From: Desulfomonile tiedjei | GTDB taxonomy: Bacteria > Desulfobacterota > Desulfomonilia > Desulfomonilales > Desulfomonilaceae | Length of the DNA stretch: 64,000 nucleotides | Direction: 5' to 3' | Assembly (NCBI GenBank): GCA_016218715.1 | Contig: JACRDG010000083.1 | Location: 1 to 64,000, forward strand | Shown: positions 1 through 8,399 of the stretch, piece after piece | How positions within the stretch are numbered: position 1 is the stretch's first letter | Layout: the number at the start of each line of letters is the position of its first letter | Made by a program: the position numbers and the translations under genes | The notes under the pieces: generated by a model | What the model was told of the DNA's origin: nothing | Seen by the model: the letters and a program-made list of their open reading frames with translations, nothing else | The model's database searches: none

Positions 1-346
1 CCTCGTGGTTTTCGGCCGCAAGGACTTTCGTGTGCTCCTCGATGCACGCGGGCCGCACCCACGTGAAATACGGAATGTCAGCCCTCTCAGCGGCTCTCCT
101 GGCATTCGTACGGATCGCGGCCGCGTACGGATGCGACGCGTCGACGACGGCCCGGATCTCCTGCTCGGTAATGAGGGCCACGATAGCGTCCTCATCCAGT
201 GCTCCGGTCCGGAATCGTATGTCCAGATGTTGCCCCCGGTCGAGCGGCACGTCCGTGGCCGTGGAGACGAGAACCCGGAAACCCGCTTCGGCGAGTTCCT
301 GTGCCAGTGGCGCAGTCTCGCTGGTTCCCCCGAGAAGAAGAATCAT
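1..346 (-). CDS. cobK: Precorrin-6A/cobalt-precorrin-6A reductase, C-terminus cut off by window edge
   Basis: The visible 115 codons start at an ATG that shares an ATGA overlap with the cobJ stop. They read MILLLGGTSET, a Rossmann-type dinucleotide-binding start, and later carry VDASHPYA, the signature of the CobK/CbiJ family. This enzyme uses NAD(P)H to reduce the corrin macrocycle at C18/C19. The gene continues beyond base 1, so roughly the last half is unseen. Its place at the end of a cob/cbi gene string supports the call. No start ambiguity: the next upstream in-frame starts lie inside cobJ. Confidence 0.9.
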   Translation of the reverse strand, partial: MILLLGGTSETAPLAQELAEAGFRVLVSTATDVPLDRGQHLDIRFRTGALDEDAIVALITEQEIRAVVDASHPYAAAIRTNARRAAERADIPYFTWVRPACIEEHTKVLAAENHE

Positions 347-1101
347 ACCTTGTACCCGCGCGGTGTGACGAAGCGGCCGTCGAGAATACGGGAAGAGCTG
401 TTTCCGATAATGACGATGCTCCTCATGCCGATCTCTTCATCCAGGAAACGGTCGAGATCCGACAGCAGGATGCTCTCTTCCGCCGTTCCTACCGCGGTCC
501 CGATCCCCACCGGTGTGGTTCCGGGTCGATGTGTCCGAAAGATGACCGCGGCCTCCTCCAATTGGCTCTTCCGCCGCTTGCTCCTCGGGTTGTACAGTGC
601 GACCACCAAATCCGCTGAGGCCACAGCTTCGAGACGCCGCCGAATCGTCTCCCAGGGGACGAGGAGATCGCTCAGGCTTATGGTTGCGAAGTCGAGCATG
701 AGCGGCGCGCCCATCGCCGCGGCTGACGCGCCCGCGGACGTCACACCGGGGCAGATCTCTATCGGTACGGAGATCCGTTCTCGCGAAGCCAGCTCCAGCG
801 CCAGGCCGGCCATGCCGTACAGACCCGGATCGCCCGAAGAGATGAGCGCTACTGTTGCCCCTGCAGCGGCACGGTGAAGCGCGGCCCGGCATCGCTCCAT
901 CTCCTGGGTCATGCCTGAAGAGACGAGTTCCTTGCCTGCAGTCAGATCTTGGATCAGATCGAGATAGCGCCGGTATCCGACCACCACGGTGCTCTCCGTA
1001 ATGGCATCCTCGGCCCGTCGCGTGCGATCGAGCGGTCCGCCAGGACCTATTCCGACCACAAACAGCTTTCCCGGGCCACAGCGACGGTCACTCCGCCGCA
1101 T
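343..1101 (-). CDS. cobJ: Precorrin-3B C17-methyltransferase (CobJ/CbiH)
   Basis: A 252-residue SAM-dependent tetrapyrrole methylase. Visible marks are the N-terminal VVGIGPGG strand-loop, SSGDPGLYGMAGL (the GDP loop of the family), PGVTSAGASAAAMGAPL and the central VALYNPRSKRR motif typical of CobJ/CbiH. It performs ring contraction and C17 methylation during corrin assembly. With this ATG the gene overlaps the end of cbiG by 55 bp; a GTG near 1060 would shorten the overlap and would leave the methylase fold starting at VGIGPGG, so the exact start is uncertain. The stop overlaps the cobK start by ATGA, implying translational coupling. Confidence 0.93.
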   Translation of the reverse strand: MRRSDRRCGPGKLFVVGIGPGGPLDRTRRAEDAITESTVVVGYRRYLDLIQDLTAGKELVSSGMTQEMERCRAALHRAAAGATVALISSGDPGLYGMAGLALELASRERISVPIEICPGVTSAGASAAAMGAPLMLDFATISLSDLLVPWETIRRRLEAVASADLVVALYNPRSKRRKSQLEEAAVIFRTHRPGTTPVGIGTAVGTAEESILLSDLDRFLDEEIGMRSIVIIGNSSSRILDGRFVTPRGYKV

Positions 1102-2066
1102 ACTGTCTTCGGAATTACTAATCGCGTCCTCCTCCCCGCAAGCAAGGCCGACGGCTCAGCCACGGCAGGCAAGTTCACCTTCGATTCGACGAAATCCGAC
1201 CGCTCGAAATCGCGAGCGAGCGAACGGATCTCATCAGATGCTATGAACCTCAGCGGGATTCTCAATATTCTCGCGGCCTCCAGCAGGCCCCTTTCATCCG
1301 CCTTGACGTCCGCGGATGCGAGCAACCTCACCTCATCGAGTGGCAGAGCCGCTGTATCCAGCGTTTGTTTCACCGCGGAGACAATCTTTTCCGCGGCCAT
1401 TCCACGGCGGCAGCCGATGCCTACGATCAGGGTCTTGAGCGCCTCGGTAGTGGTCGATATCACCGGTTCCGCGGCGATGATGTTGGCCACCCTCACCGCG
1501 AGATCGTTGGCCCCGCCTTCGTGACCGCTCAGCAGGCTCACCGCGAACCTCCCGCCCGCATCCACCATCACCACGGCGGGGTCAGCAGTTTTGTGCTTGA
1601 GACACGGCGCCACGGCCCTGACCACCACGCCGCAAGGTGCAAGGTAGACCAGCCCGGCATATTTGTCGAAGATGCCCGCGGTCAGCTCGATGATGCTGGA
1701 GAATCGCTTGGTCTGATACAATTGCCCTGTCAAAGGCGGAATTCTGATGTCCCCGCCCCGCCCCTCTCCCAAAGGCAGAGGGAGAGGAAATGGACCTTCT
1801 CCCCCCGTGAGAGGGAAATCACCGGCAAGATGCCGGCGCCACTGGGAGTCCTCGCCGCCCGGAGGAGGGATCCCCTGTCTTTCCCCTCTCCCCGTGGGAA
1901 AGGGACAGGGTGAGGGTTGGACAACCTCATCGTCTAAGTGCGAAATCCCTCGAGAGGAGCCTTCCGTGCTCTCATGGAGATAGACGTCGCTCTCCGGGAT
2001 GGCCTGTGCCAGGAGATTCGCCAGGATGGCTCCTTCCCGGGAAAGGGTGATGACCGCGATTCTCAT
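1047..2066 (-). CDS. cbiG: Cobalt-precorrin 5A hydrolase CbiG carrying an in-frame repeat insertion
   Basis: CbiG opens the delta-lactone ring of cobalt-precorrin-5A in the anaerobic pathway. The N-terminus MRIAVITLSREGAILA, the middle YLAPCGVVVRAVAP and LLSGHEGGANDLA, and the C-terminal CobE-like part VGIGCRRGMAAEKI with KADERGLLEAA are all typical. Between residues about 40 and 107 lies a Pro/Gly/Arg-rich block (SPCPFPTGRGE, LPLPLGEGRGG) that is not part of the family. Its DNA matches an intergenic repeat near 39 kb. The reading frame is intact on both sides, so the insert seems to be translated as an extra loop. The start shares ATGA with the cobM stop. Confidence 0.9.
   Translation of the reverse strand: MRIAVITLSREGAILANLLAQAIPESDVYLHESTEGSSRGISHLDDEVVQPSPCPFPTGRGERQGIPPPGGEDSQWRRHLAGDFPLTGGEGPFPLPLPLGEGRGGDIRIPPLTGQLYQTKRFSSIIELTAGIFDKYAGLVYLAPCGVVVRAVAPCLKHKTADPAVVMVDAGGRFAVSLLSGHEGGANDLAVRVANIIAAEPVISTTTEALKTLIVGIGCRRGMAAEKIVSAVKQTLDTAALPLDEVRLLASADVKADERGLLEAARILRIPLRFIASDEIRSLARDFERSDFVESKVNLPAVAEPSALLAGRRTRLVIPKTVCGGVTVAVARESCLWSE
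1745..1948 (-). repeat. Repeat element inserted in frame within cbiG
   Basis: About 200 bp of GC-rich, partly palindromic DNA containing ACCGGCAAGATGCCGGCGCC. It shares several blocks with 38,987-39,107: GAGAGGGAAATCACCGGCAA, CACTGGGAGTCC and CATCGTCTAAGTGCGAAATC (with a few substitutions). Being about 68 codons long and free of stops in the cbiG frame, it adds a low-complexity peptide without ending translation. Edges are estimated from where CbiG-like sequence resumes and from the match to the other copy. Confidence 0.75.
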
Positions 2067-2821
2067 GGTTCTTTTCCGGTGCGGTACTCATGGGTAAATG
2101 CCGGATCGTAGAGCTTCGACGCGGGCACGTCTCGGGAAAGCGCATGTCCCACGACGATCATCGCGGTCTTCCGGATGCCGGCTGCGGAGAGTTTTTCAGC
2201 GATGTCCGCTAATGTGCCCCGAATGATCTGCTGGTCCGGCCACGAGGCCCGGTACACCACAGCGGCCGGGCACTCCCTGCCGTAGTGTCGAGCCAGCGTT
2301 TCGGCCACCCCCTCGATTTTGTGAGCGGACAAGAAGACACACAGCGTCGCGTGGGTCGCGGCGAGGATCTCGAGGTCCTGCTCCGCGGGCATGGGGGTGC
2401 GGCCGGAAGTCCGGGTCAGGATGATAGTCTGAGCGATTTCCGGAGCGGTCAGCTCGCTCTTCAACGCGGCAGCCGCAGCTTGAAAGGAGCTGACACCGGG
2501 CACCACTTCATACTCTATTCCCAGCCGGTCCAGCTCGGTCATCTGCTCCCGAATCGCGCCGTATATGGACGGATCGCCGGAATGGACGCGCACCACGTCG
2601 ATATCCCGCCGTGCAGCATCGCGAACGATCGCGACGATCTCATCGAGGTCCAACGAGGCCGAATCGTGTTTCTCCGCGTGGTGGGGCACAAGCTCCAGGA
2701 CCGCTGGGCTCACCAACGATCCCGCGTAAATGCAGATCTGGCAGTTCTGCAGGAGGCGCTGTGCTTTGACCGTGATAAGCTCCGGGTCTCCGGGGCCCGC
2801 GCCGACAAAGTAGACCTTCAT
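2063..2821 (-). CDS. cobM: Precorrin-4/cobalt-precorrin-4 C11-methyltransferase
   Basis: A 252-residue SAM-dependent tetrapyrrole methylase that methylates C11 of (cobalt-)precorrin-4. It begins MKVYFVGAGPGDPELITVKAQ and carries YAGSLV, VRVHSGDPSIYGA, PGVSSFQAAAAAL and the CobM/CbiF-typical ILTRTSGRTPMP. A longer upstream reading frame exists, but the methylase fold starts at this ATG. The ATG overlaps the cobI stop and the stop overlaps the cbiG start, both as ATGA, so the gene is embedded in a coupled operon. Confidence 0.95.
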   Translation of the reverse strand: MKVYFVGAGPGDPELITVKAQRLLQNCQICIYAGSLVSPAVLELVPHHAEKHDSASLDLDEIVAIVRDAARRDIDVVRVHSGDPSIYGAIREQMTELDRLGIEYEVVPGVSSFQAAAAALKSELTAPEIAQTIILTRTSGRTPMPAEQDLEILAATHATLCVFLSAHKIEGVAETLARHYGRECPAAVVYRASWPDQQIIRGTLADIAEKLSAAGIRKTAMIVVGHALSRDVPASKLYDPAFTHEYRTGKEP

Positions 2822-3561
2822 GACGCCTCCCCACCAGACACGCGCGGACGACCGTGAATCAGTATAGTGGACAGATACCCGACCTTCTCCTCGGTTGCGC
2901 CCTTGAGTGAGCGCAGGTCCAGCTCGATTCGCTGATTTTCCATCCCCGCGTGGGCCACGAACACGCCGCGGTCCATCATCCCTTCTTCTTCCAGCAGATC
3001 CAGGATCGCACCGAGCCGCTTCCCGATCTTCATCAGGACCAGCGTCCCTCCCATGGAGAGCGCACGCCTGATGTCTTCCAGATCGTCCGCGGTGGGGACG
3101 ATCACCACCGGTTCTTTTGCCTCTCCCACGGGGAATTCCGCCAGTGCCGCGGCTGCAGAAAACGCCGTAATCCCAGGCACCGTGACTGCTTCCACATTGG
3201 GCAAGCGCTCCCGAAGGGCTCGCAACATATAGATGTAGGTCGAATAGAGGAACGCATCGCCCAGCGTCAGGAAACACGCGTCTTCGCCGTTCTCCAGGAC
3301 TTCGGCCACGAGCCGGGCCGATTCCTCCCAGCGCTCTTGCAGCTCAACGCGGTCCGTGGTCATAGGGAACAGGATCTCGTGAATGGTAGCTTGTGGGCTG
3401 ATATGTTTTCCCGCGATGCTCAAGGCGACGCTTTCCGCTCCCTTGCGGGCTTTAGGTACAAAGACGTGCGGGCACGCGGACAGAATCGCTGCCCCTTTGA
3501 CCGTGATTAGATCCGGGTCGCCCGGTCCGACCCCGATGCCGTATAAGGTTCCCAGTTTCAT
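2818..3561 (-). CDS. cobI: Precorrin-2/cobalt-factor II C20-methyltransferase
   Basis: A 247-residue tetrapyrrole methylase; MKLGTLYGIGVGPGDPDLIT with VKGAAIL is the standard CobI/CbiL start. Further marks are FVPKARKGAESVA, LTLGDAFLYSTYIYML (the GDP-type loop) and VPGITAFSAAAA. The enzyme adds the C20 methyl group at the entry to the corrin branch. The long open frame upstream of this ATG belongs to the shadow of the cbiD-cbiE fusion. It overlaps both neighbours by 4 bp (ATGA). Confidence 0.95.
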   Translation of the reverse strand: MKLGTLYGIGVGPGDPDLITVKGAAILSACPHVFVPKARKGAESVALSIAGKHISPQATIHEILFPMTTDRVELQERWEESARLVAEVLENGEDACFLTLGDAFLYSTYIYMLRALRERLPNVEAVTVPGITAFSAAAALAEFPVGEAKEPVVIVPTADDLEDIRRALSMGGTLVLMKIGKRLGAILDLLEEEGMMDRGVFVAHAGMENQRIELDLRSLKGATEEKVGYLSTILIHGRPRVSGGEAS

Positions 3562-5249
3562 GGCAAGCTGCTTCTCTTTATGACCAGGATAACGCCGCGG
3601 GACGCAACCTCCAGCGTCGCCAGGTCGGCAAGATTCACTTCGCGGATGCGCTCGTCCTCCATGGTCAGGTTTTCGCACACGAAGATCAGCCGATCGCCCG
3701 AGTTGCTCCCGCCAAGCTGTTCGGTAATCCACCGAGGGAAGCCCCGGCGCCCGCCCAGCACAGCAATTTTGTCACTCTCCCACACTGACGCGTCACAGTG
3801 GGGGTTCTCCTTGTGGGCACTGATGATACAAGCGTCCGCCCAGTCAATCCCCACACGGGCAAAGGCCGCTTGCACAGAGCTGACCCCGGGGATGACGCTG
3901 CAGTTGTCGCGGCCGAAGCGCTCCAGCACCAGTTTGGCCAGGCTGAACAGCCCGGGATCTCCGGTTACCAATACGGCTATCTGCTGGTGGCCGCGTCGCT
4001 CTTCGATCCGATCGAGGATGTCCCTGGTTCCCGTGCCGACCTCGATGCGTTCCGCTGGGCTCGAAAGGAATAGATCCAGCAATCGCTTCGCGCCGACCAG
4101 CACATCCGCGCGGCTCACCGCCTTCATGGCTGCGGGCGTCAGGTATTCCGGGGCCCCCGGTCCGCACCCGACTATGCTGATGGAGGGTTCTTCATCTTCC
4201 CATGCCGACGTGTCACCATCCTGGCCGAGCAGAGCTCCGTTGATGTTTACGAGCACCACCGCGACAGCGAACTTGTTGTGTACCCGACAGAGAACAGCTT
4301 CGCGGATTCGAGCCGCAAGCTCGTTTCCAAGTTCTCTGCGCTCCTGCTCGGTCAGACCCGCAAACAATCCTTCCACCGTCCTGACGTCGGGAACGGGCCG
4401 GCCCCACTTCTCTTCAGCCATACGAACCACCTCGGGGACCGCACTCCTGGAGCGAGACGAATGCGTGTCCCATTCTCCCATCGCAAGTTTTGCCAGTTTG
4501 CCAGGATGCCCGAGCACGAGCAGTTTGCTGAACCCGCGCTCCGCGGCCGCATCAAGCATGAAACCCCACTCGTTGCTCACCTCGATCACCTGCTCGGGGG
4601 CAACCTGGAAATGCCTGCGAACAGCTCGTTCTCCGATGCGCCCGGGGACGAAGGCCGGCTCGCGAACGCCGCATGCCACTGCCACGCTCAAAGCGCATTT
4701 TAAGGCATCGCGCAGCGCCGAAGAACTGAACGGTCGGACGATGCCGGAAGTACCGAGAATGGAAAGGCCCCCCTGCACTCCAAGTCTGGGGTTGAACGTC
4801 TTTTCCGCGAGCGCTTCGCCGCCGGGAATCGAAATCGTGACCTCCACCGACCGATCGGTGACCTCCCGGACTGCGTCGCGAATCATGCGTCGCGGCACCG
4901 GATTGATGGCAGGCTGACCCGGAGGCACCTGCAGTCCCGGCTTGGTCACCGTTCCGACTCCCTCACCACCGCGTAGGGTGAATTCACCCGATGCGGACCA
5001 GGTAACCGTTGCCACGACCAGGCATCCGTCCGTCACGTCCGGGTCGTCACCCGCGTCTTTCTTCACCGCGGCACTGGGCAGGCCCGCGCGTTCCTCGAGG
5101 TCGGCAATGGGCAGCGTCACCCGCGTACCATCGGGGAGCGGGACGTCCACGTTCCCGAGGACCCGTTGGCCGCACAGGACCATCGCCGCAGCCTTGGCGG
5201 CTGCAGCAGCGCAGGTCCCTGTGGTGAATCCCGTCCGTCCAACCGTCAT
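3558..5249 (-). CDS. CbiD-CbiE fusion: cobalt-precorrin-5B C1-methyltransferase plus precorrin-6Y C5-methyltransferase subunit
   Basis: Two corrin enzymes in one 563-residue chain. Residues 1-350 are CbiD, beginning GRTGFTTGTCAAAAAKAA and carrying SILGTSGIVRPFS and LLVLGHPGKLAKLA. Residues 356-563 are CbiE, a tetrapyrrole methylase with SIVGCGPGAPEYLTP, VLVTGDPGLFSLA and VIPGVSSVQAAFARVG. CbiD methylates C1; CbiE methylates C5 and normally works with CbiT, which methylates C15 and decarboxylates. No CbiT follows here. The start chosen has AGGA eight bases upstream; an ATG at 5372 would add 41 residues without family resemblance and has a weak ribosome site. Confidence 0.9.
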   Translation of the reverse strand: MTVGRTGFTTGTCAAAAAKAAAMVLCGQRVLGNVDVPLPDGTRVTLPIADLEERAGLPSAAVKKDAGDDPDVTDGCLVVATVTWSASGEFTLRGGEGVGTVTKPGLQVPPGQPAINPVPRRMIRDAVREVTDRSVEVTISIPGGEALAEKTFNPRLGVQGGLSILGTSGIVRPFSSSALRDALKCALSVAVACGVREPAFVPGRIGERAVRRHFQVAPEQVIEVSNEWGFMLDAAAERGFSKLLVLGHPGKLAKLAMGEWDTHSSRSRSAVPEVVRMAEEKWGRPVPDVRTVEGLFAGLTEQERRELGNELAARIREAVLCRVHNKFAVAVVLVNINGALLGQDGDTSAWEDEEPSISIVGCGPGAPEYLTPAAMKAVSRADVLVGAKRLLDLFLSSPAERIEVGTGTRDILDRIEERRGHQQIAVLVTGDPGLFSLAKLVLERFGRDNCSVIPGVSSVQAAFARVGIDWADACIISAHKENPHCDASVWESDKIAVLGGRRGFPRWITEQLGGSNSGDRLIFVCENLTMEDERIREVNLADLATLEVASRGVILVIKRSSLP

Positions 5250-5397
5250 CGCGTCCTGAACCAAGGGCAGAGCCTGGGAGGAGTTCTCACCGCTTGATAT
5301 GGGAGTTCTTGGGAAAAGGGGTGCAGGGGAACCCTTTATCGCACAGAGGGCCTTCCCCACCACTGCACTCATTCAAGGCGTCCCGTATCATAGCGGT

Positions 5398-5919
5398 TCA
5401 GTGGTGATGGTCCTCGTCCGCGTTCTTGCGGTATTTCTCGGCTTCGTCCGGGAGCATGGGAACAAACTCGCACTGGCCGGGAGGAACCGGAAACTTCTTT
5501 CTCGGCGGCAAGACCAGCTCTCGCACGTCGCAGCAATCTGCGGACGCGGCGATCCTTCGCTCGACCAGATCCACCAGCGTTTCGTCGAAACCGAGATTCT
5601 GCCCGAGGACGACTCCCACCTCAGGGTACCTCCCGGCAAGTTCCTGGAGCATCTCGGGTATGTCCAACACGAGGTGCAGGCCATCATGCAGAAAGTACGG
5701 GATGACCATTACGTCGGTGGCGCCCATTTCCACACACTTGGCGAAGGTCTCGGGCAAATGCGGGCCGAGCCTCGACATGTAGCAGATCTCGACCAACTCG
5801 TACCCGTACATGTTTTTCAAGCCCGTGGCAACTTGCTCCATGTGCCGGCCCGCGTCCGGTACGCGGCTGCCATGGCCGAGAAGGATGATCGACTGTTTCT
5901 TACCGTTATCTCTCACCAT
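5398..5919 (-). CDS. cbiX: Sirohydrochlorin cobaltochelatase CbiX (short form)
   Basis: A small class II chelatase that inserts cobalt into sirohydrochlorin, the committing step of the anaerobic B12 route. The frame contains IILLGHGSRVPDAG, with the metal-binding His, YMSRLGPHLPETFAKCVEMGA and VIPYFLHDGLHLVLDIP, with the second His. It ends in a DEDHHH tail that could bind metal. A GTG at 5967 would add 16 residues, but the first of these lie inside the adjacent MITE-like repeat, and the ATG used here has GAGG just upstream. The gene is separated from cbiC by that repeat. Confidence 0.92.
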   Translation of the reverse strand: MVRDNGKKQSIILLGHGSRVPDAGRHMEQVATGLKNMYGYELVEICYMSRLGPHLPETFAKCVEMGATDVMVIPYFLHDGLHLVLDIPEMLQELAGRYPEVGVVLGQNLGFDETLVDLVERRIAASADCCDVRELVLPPRKKFPVPPGQCEFVPMLPDEAEKYRKNADEDHHH

Positions 5920-5961
5920 ATGCCTCGGAGTCTCCCACAATCGGCCGTCCGACCGAACATA

Positions 5962-6166
5962 TACCACTCGGGTTCACAATTACGGTCGCTTGTGCGAGGT
6001 CCCTGTCCTGAGCTGTTCCGTGGAGCAGAGGTTTCTCTCAACCACCGCGGCTTCTCCGGCTGTATTGGTGGGACAGGCATCTTGCCTGTCATTTTCCGAT
6101 GGACAGGCAAGATGCCTGTCCCACCATGATCCCGAAATGCGCGACCGAACTTGCGAAAACGTGTAC
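5962..6166 (-). mobile_element. MITE-like palindromic element, copy A, inside the cobalamin operon
   Basis: A non-coding 205-bp element between cbiC and cbiX. It contains a perfect 24-bp inverted repeat (6067-6090 and 6102-6125, 11-bp spacer) whose arms each hold the smaller palindrome GACAGGCAAGATGCCTGTC. The outer ends are imperfect inverted repeats, with TTACGGTCGC on the left and GCGACCGAACTTGCGAAAAC then GTAC on the right. A second copy lies at 32,762-32,942. The strong hairpin would form in the operon transcript. Confidence 0.8.
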
Positions 6167-6176
6167 TAAGGACCAC

Positions 6177-6869
6177 CTACGCGCTCACCGGATTACTCGC
6201 CAGCGAGCACAACGCATGGAGAACGCTCACCGCGAGCGTGCTCCCGCCCCGGCGGCCGGCCACTGCCACGTACGGCACGTCCAGCGTCATGAGTTCCTCT
6301 TTGCTCTCCACCACGTGGACAAATCCTACCGGCATGGCCACGACCAGCGACGGTCTGACCTGCTCTTCCATAATCAGGCGGTTCAGTTCCATCAGTGCGA
6401 CCGGAGCGTTGCCGAAGACGGCAATTCCGCGGTCGAGCATGGGTATGGCTTTGCGGACCGCGAAAAGCGACCGAGGCAGCCCTTTTTCCTTGGCTTCCTT
6501 TGCCACATCCCCGTCAGCCACGTGACAAACCACATCCTCCTCGCAGTACCCCGAACAGACGGAACGCAACCGCGGCAAGGACAATCCGGAACGGATCATG
6601 CTGGAGTCGACGTAAATGGGCCTGCCTGAACGCAAAGCTCCCGTGCCGGCCTCGAGTGCGTCCGGTGAGAATCTAATCGCATCAATCAACCCGAAGTCCG
6701 CGACAGTATGAATCATACGCCGCACCACCACCCACTGCTTCGGAGAAAATCCGTGGGCCGGGACTTCCTCATCGATCAGTTGGAAAGATCGCTCCTCGAT
6801 GGCCTGGCCGCTCATTGGACGATCGTACAGCGCGTGAATCAGCGCCTTTCCGGATATGGTACCTGTCAT
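6177..6869 (-). CDS. cbiC: Precorrin-8X methylmutase (CobH/CbiC)
   Basis: A 230-residue methylmutase that moves the methyl group from C11 to C12, giving hydrogenobyrinate or cobyrinate. Visible motifs are EERSFQLID near the N-terminus, YVDSSMIRSGLS, AVFGNAPVALMELNRLI and MPVGFVHVVESKEEL, followed by GRRGGSTLAVSVLHAL at the C-terminus. An internal ATG at residue 19 is an alternative start. The next upstream gene is cbiA, 24 bp away. The MITE-like element begins only 10 bp past the stop. Confidence 0.93.
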   Translation of the reverse strand: MTGTISGKALIHALYDRPMSGQAIEERSFQLIDEEVPAHGFSPKQWVVVRRMIHTVADFGLIDAIRFSPDALEAGTGALRSGRPIYVDSSMIRSGLSLPRLRSVCSGYCEEDVVCHVADGDVAKEAKEKGLPRSLFAVRKAIPMLDRGIAVFGNAPVALMELNRLIMEEQVRPSLVVAMPVGFVHVVESKEELMTLDVPYVAVAGRRGGSTLAVSVLHALCSLASNPVSA

Positions 6870-6893
6870 GTTTGTCTGCTCAAGGCTTCTGGG

Positions 6894-8285
6894 CTACCGT
6901 TGTCCGCGACATACGGCCACAAGGTGTTCCACTGCTTCCGGCCGAGAGGCAAAATGGAGATGAAAATAGCTTGCCAAAACATTGCCTCTCTGGAACCCCT
7001 CGGCAACCGCGGCATCGGAACGGCGATGCACGGCCCGGTATGACGCGGTCCATTCCCCCTCGACCGTGGGGTCGCCGGTCAGCTCCGAGTAATGGAATTC
7101 ATGGCCTCTCAATTGCGACCCTTTGATTCCGAAAAGCGAATCCCGTGCGAGGGTCACCTCAACATATCCCAGCGACTTGAGCCTGTCCAGCATTCGTGTT
7201 GCCGCGGGGAGCAAGCCGACGAGCTTGTGGCGCTTTCGGTCAAGGGTTTCAATGCCTTCGCTCAGGTACATGAGCCCGCCGCACTCCGCGTAAACCGGCT
7301 TCCCGCTTTCGGCAAACCGTCTCACGGAATCGAGCATGGTTGCATTGCCTGCGAGTGGCTCCGCAAACTCCTCCGGATAGCCGCCGCCCAGGTAGATCGC
7401 GTCGAGCTCAGTGGGAAGGGCCTCGTCGCTTAAGGGTGAGAAATGGACCAACTCGCACCCGTATGCTTCCAGCGCCTCGAGGTTGTCCGGGTAGTAGAAA
7501 TGAAACGCACGGTCGTATGCCAGCCCGATCTTGACGGATCTTTCCGAGACCCGAGGCTTCCACAGCGGCCCGGCTTCTTTCAGTTCACCGGCGCTTCCGG
7601 CCTTTTCGATAATTCTGTCTACAGATGCATGGCGTTCCAGCGCATCACCGAGACCGTTCAGAATGGTGGCGTCGAGCAGGGTCCCATCGGCCGTCACCAG
7701 GCCGAGGTGTCGGCTTGGCAGACGCGGCAACGCACCTCGCGGCACTGCGCCGACCAACTCCGGCAGTCGGGATGACGCGAGCGCCTCCGCCAGACCCGTG
7801 CCGTGACGCTCCGATCCGCAATGATTCGCAATCACTCCGCCCAATTTCAGTTCGGGCTCGAACTCTGCGTACCCTTTCACCAGGGCCGCAATACTGCGTG
7901 CCAGGCCATGGACGTTGACCACGAGGAGCACCTCCGCGTCCAGCCACAAGGCCGCCTCGGCGGTACTCCCCGCGAGGGTGTCGGAGTCCGCGCCGTCGAA
8001 CAGCCCCATCACCCCCTCGATCACCGCTATGTCCGCATCTGCAGAGGCATGAATGAACAGCCGCCGAATGTACTCCCGTCCCGTCATCCAACCGTCGACG
8101 TTGTAGCACGGTCTCCCGGAAGCCAGCGCCAGGTAGGTCGGGTCCAGATAGTCCGGTCCAACCTTGAAGGCCTGAACCCGCAAACCCCGCTGCCTCAGCG
8201 CGGCCACGAGCCCCAGGGTCACCGACGTCTTGCCGACCCCGCTATGAGCACCCGCAACCACGATTCTCGGGCACGAAGAGATCAC
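6894..8285 (-). CDS. cbiA: Cobyrinate a,c-diamide synthase (CbiA/CobB)
   Basis: An ATP- and glutamine-dependent amidase that converts the a and c carboxylates of cobyrinate to amides. The 463-residue chain has a P-loop at 11-20 (AGAHSGVGKT), GPDYLDPTYLALASGRPCYNVD split over the switch region, GVMGLFDG, and a C-terminal class I glutamine amidotransferase part with LGGGYPEEFA, YAECGGLMYL (catalytic Cys) and SYFHLHFAS. The chosen GTG has AGGAG seven bases upstream; the longer ATG frame to 8414 runs through the terminator-like hairpin and is unlikely. Confidence 0.94.
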   Translation of the reverse strand: MISSCPRIVVAGAHSGVGKTSVTLGLVAALRQRGLRVQAFKVGPDYLDPTYLALASGRPCYNVDGWMTGREYIRRLFIHASADADIAVIEGVMGLFDGADSDTLAGSTAEAALWLDAEVLLVVNVHGLARSIAALVKGYAEFEPELKLGGVIANHCGSERHGTGLAEALASSRLPELVGAVPRGALPRLPSRHLGLVTADGTLLDATILNGLGDALERHASVDRIIEKAGSAGELKEAGPLWKPRVSERSVKIGLAYDRAFHFYYPDNLEALEAYGCELVHFSPLSDEALPTELDAIYLGGGYPEEFAEPLAGNATMLDSVRRFAESGKPVYAECGGLMYLSEGIETLDRKRHKLVGLLPAATRMLDRLKSLGYVEVTLARDSLFGIKGSQLRGHEFHYSELTGDPTVEGEWTASYRAVHRRSDAAVAEGFQRGNVLASYFHLHFASRPEAVEHLVAVCRGQR

Positions 8286-8307
8286 TACCCTGCTCCTGAC
8301 CACAACT

Positions 8308-8399
8308 GATCCCGAACCGCTTTCGAAGGAGTAATCCGGGGGGAACTTCTTTACACAAAAAAGTTCCCCCCGAACGCTCTTTAAAAGCGGTTCGGGATT
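8308..8399 (-). terminator. Nested hairpins after the PhzF-like gene
   Basis: An outer 15-bp inverted repeat (GATCCCGAACCGCTTT at 8308-8323 and its complement at 8384-8399) encloses an inner perfect 12-bp stem (8337-8348 with 8361-8372, sequence CGGGGGGAACTT). No long U tract follows on the minus strand, so it may attenuate or process the transcript rather than act as a classic terminator. Confidence 0.55.

Noticed and set aside
3580-4917. A 445-codon plus-strand ORF opposite cbiD-cbiE, and other long antisense ORFs in the operon
   Set aside because: Ser/Arg/Pro-rich composition typical of antisense shadows at high GC; the minus-strand genes are clear family members.
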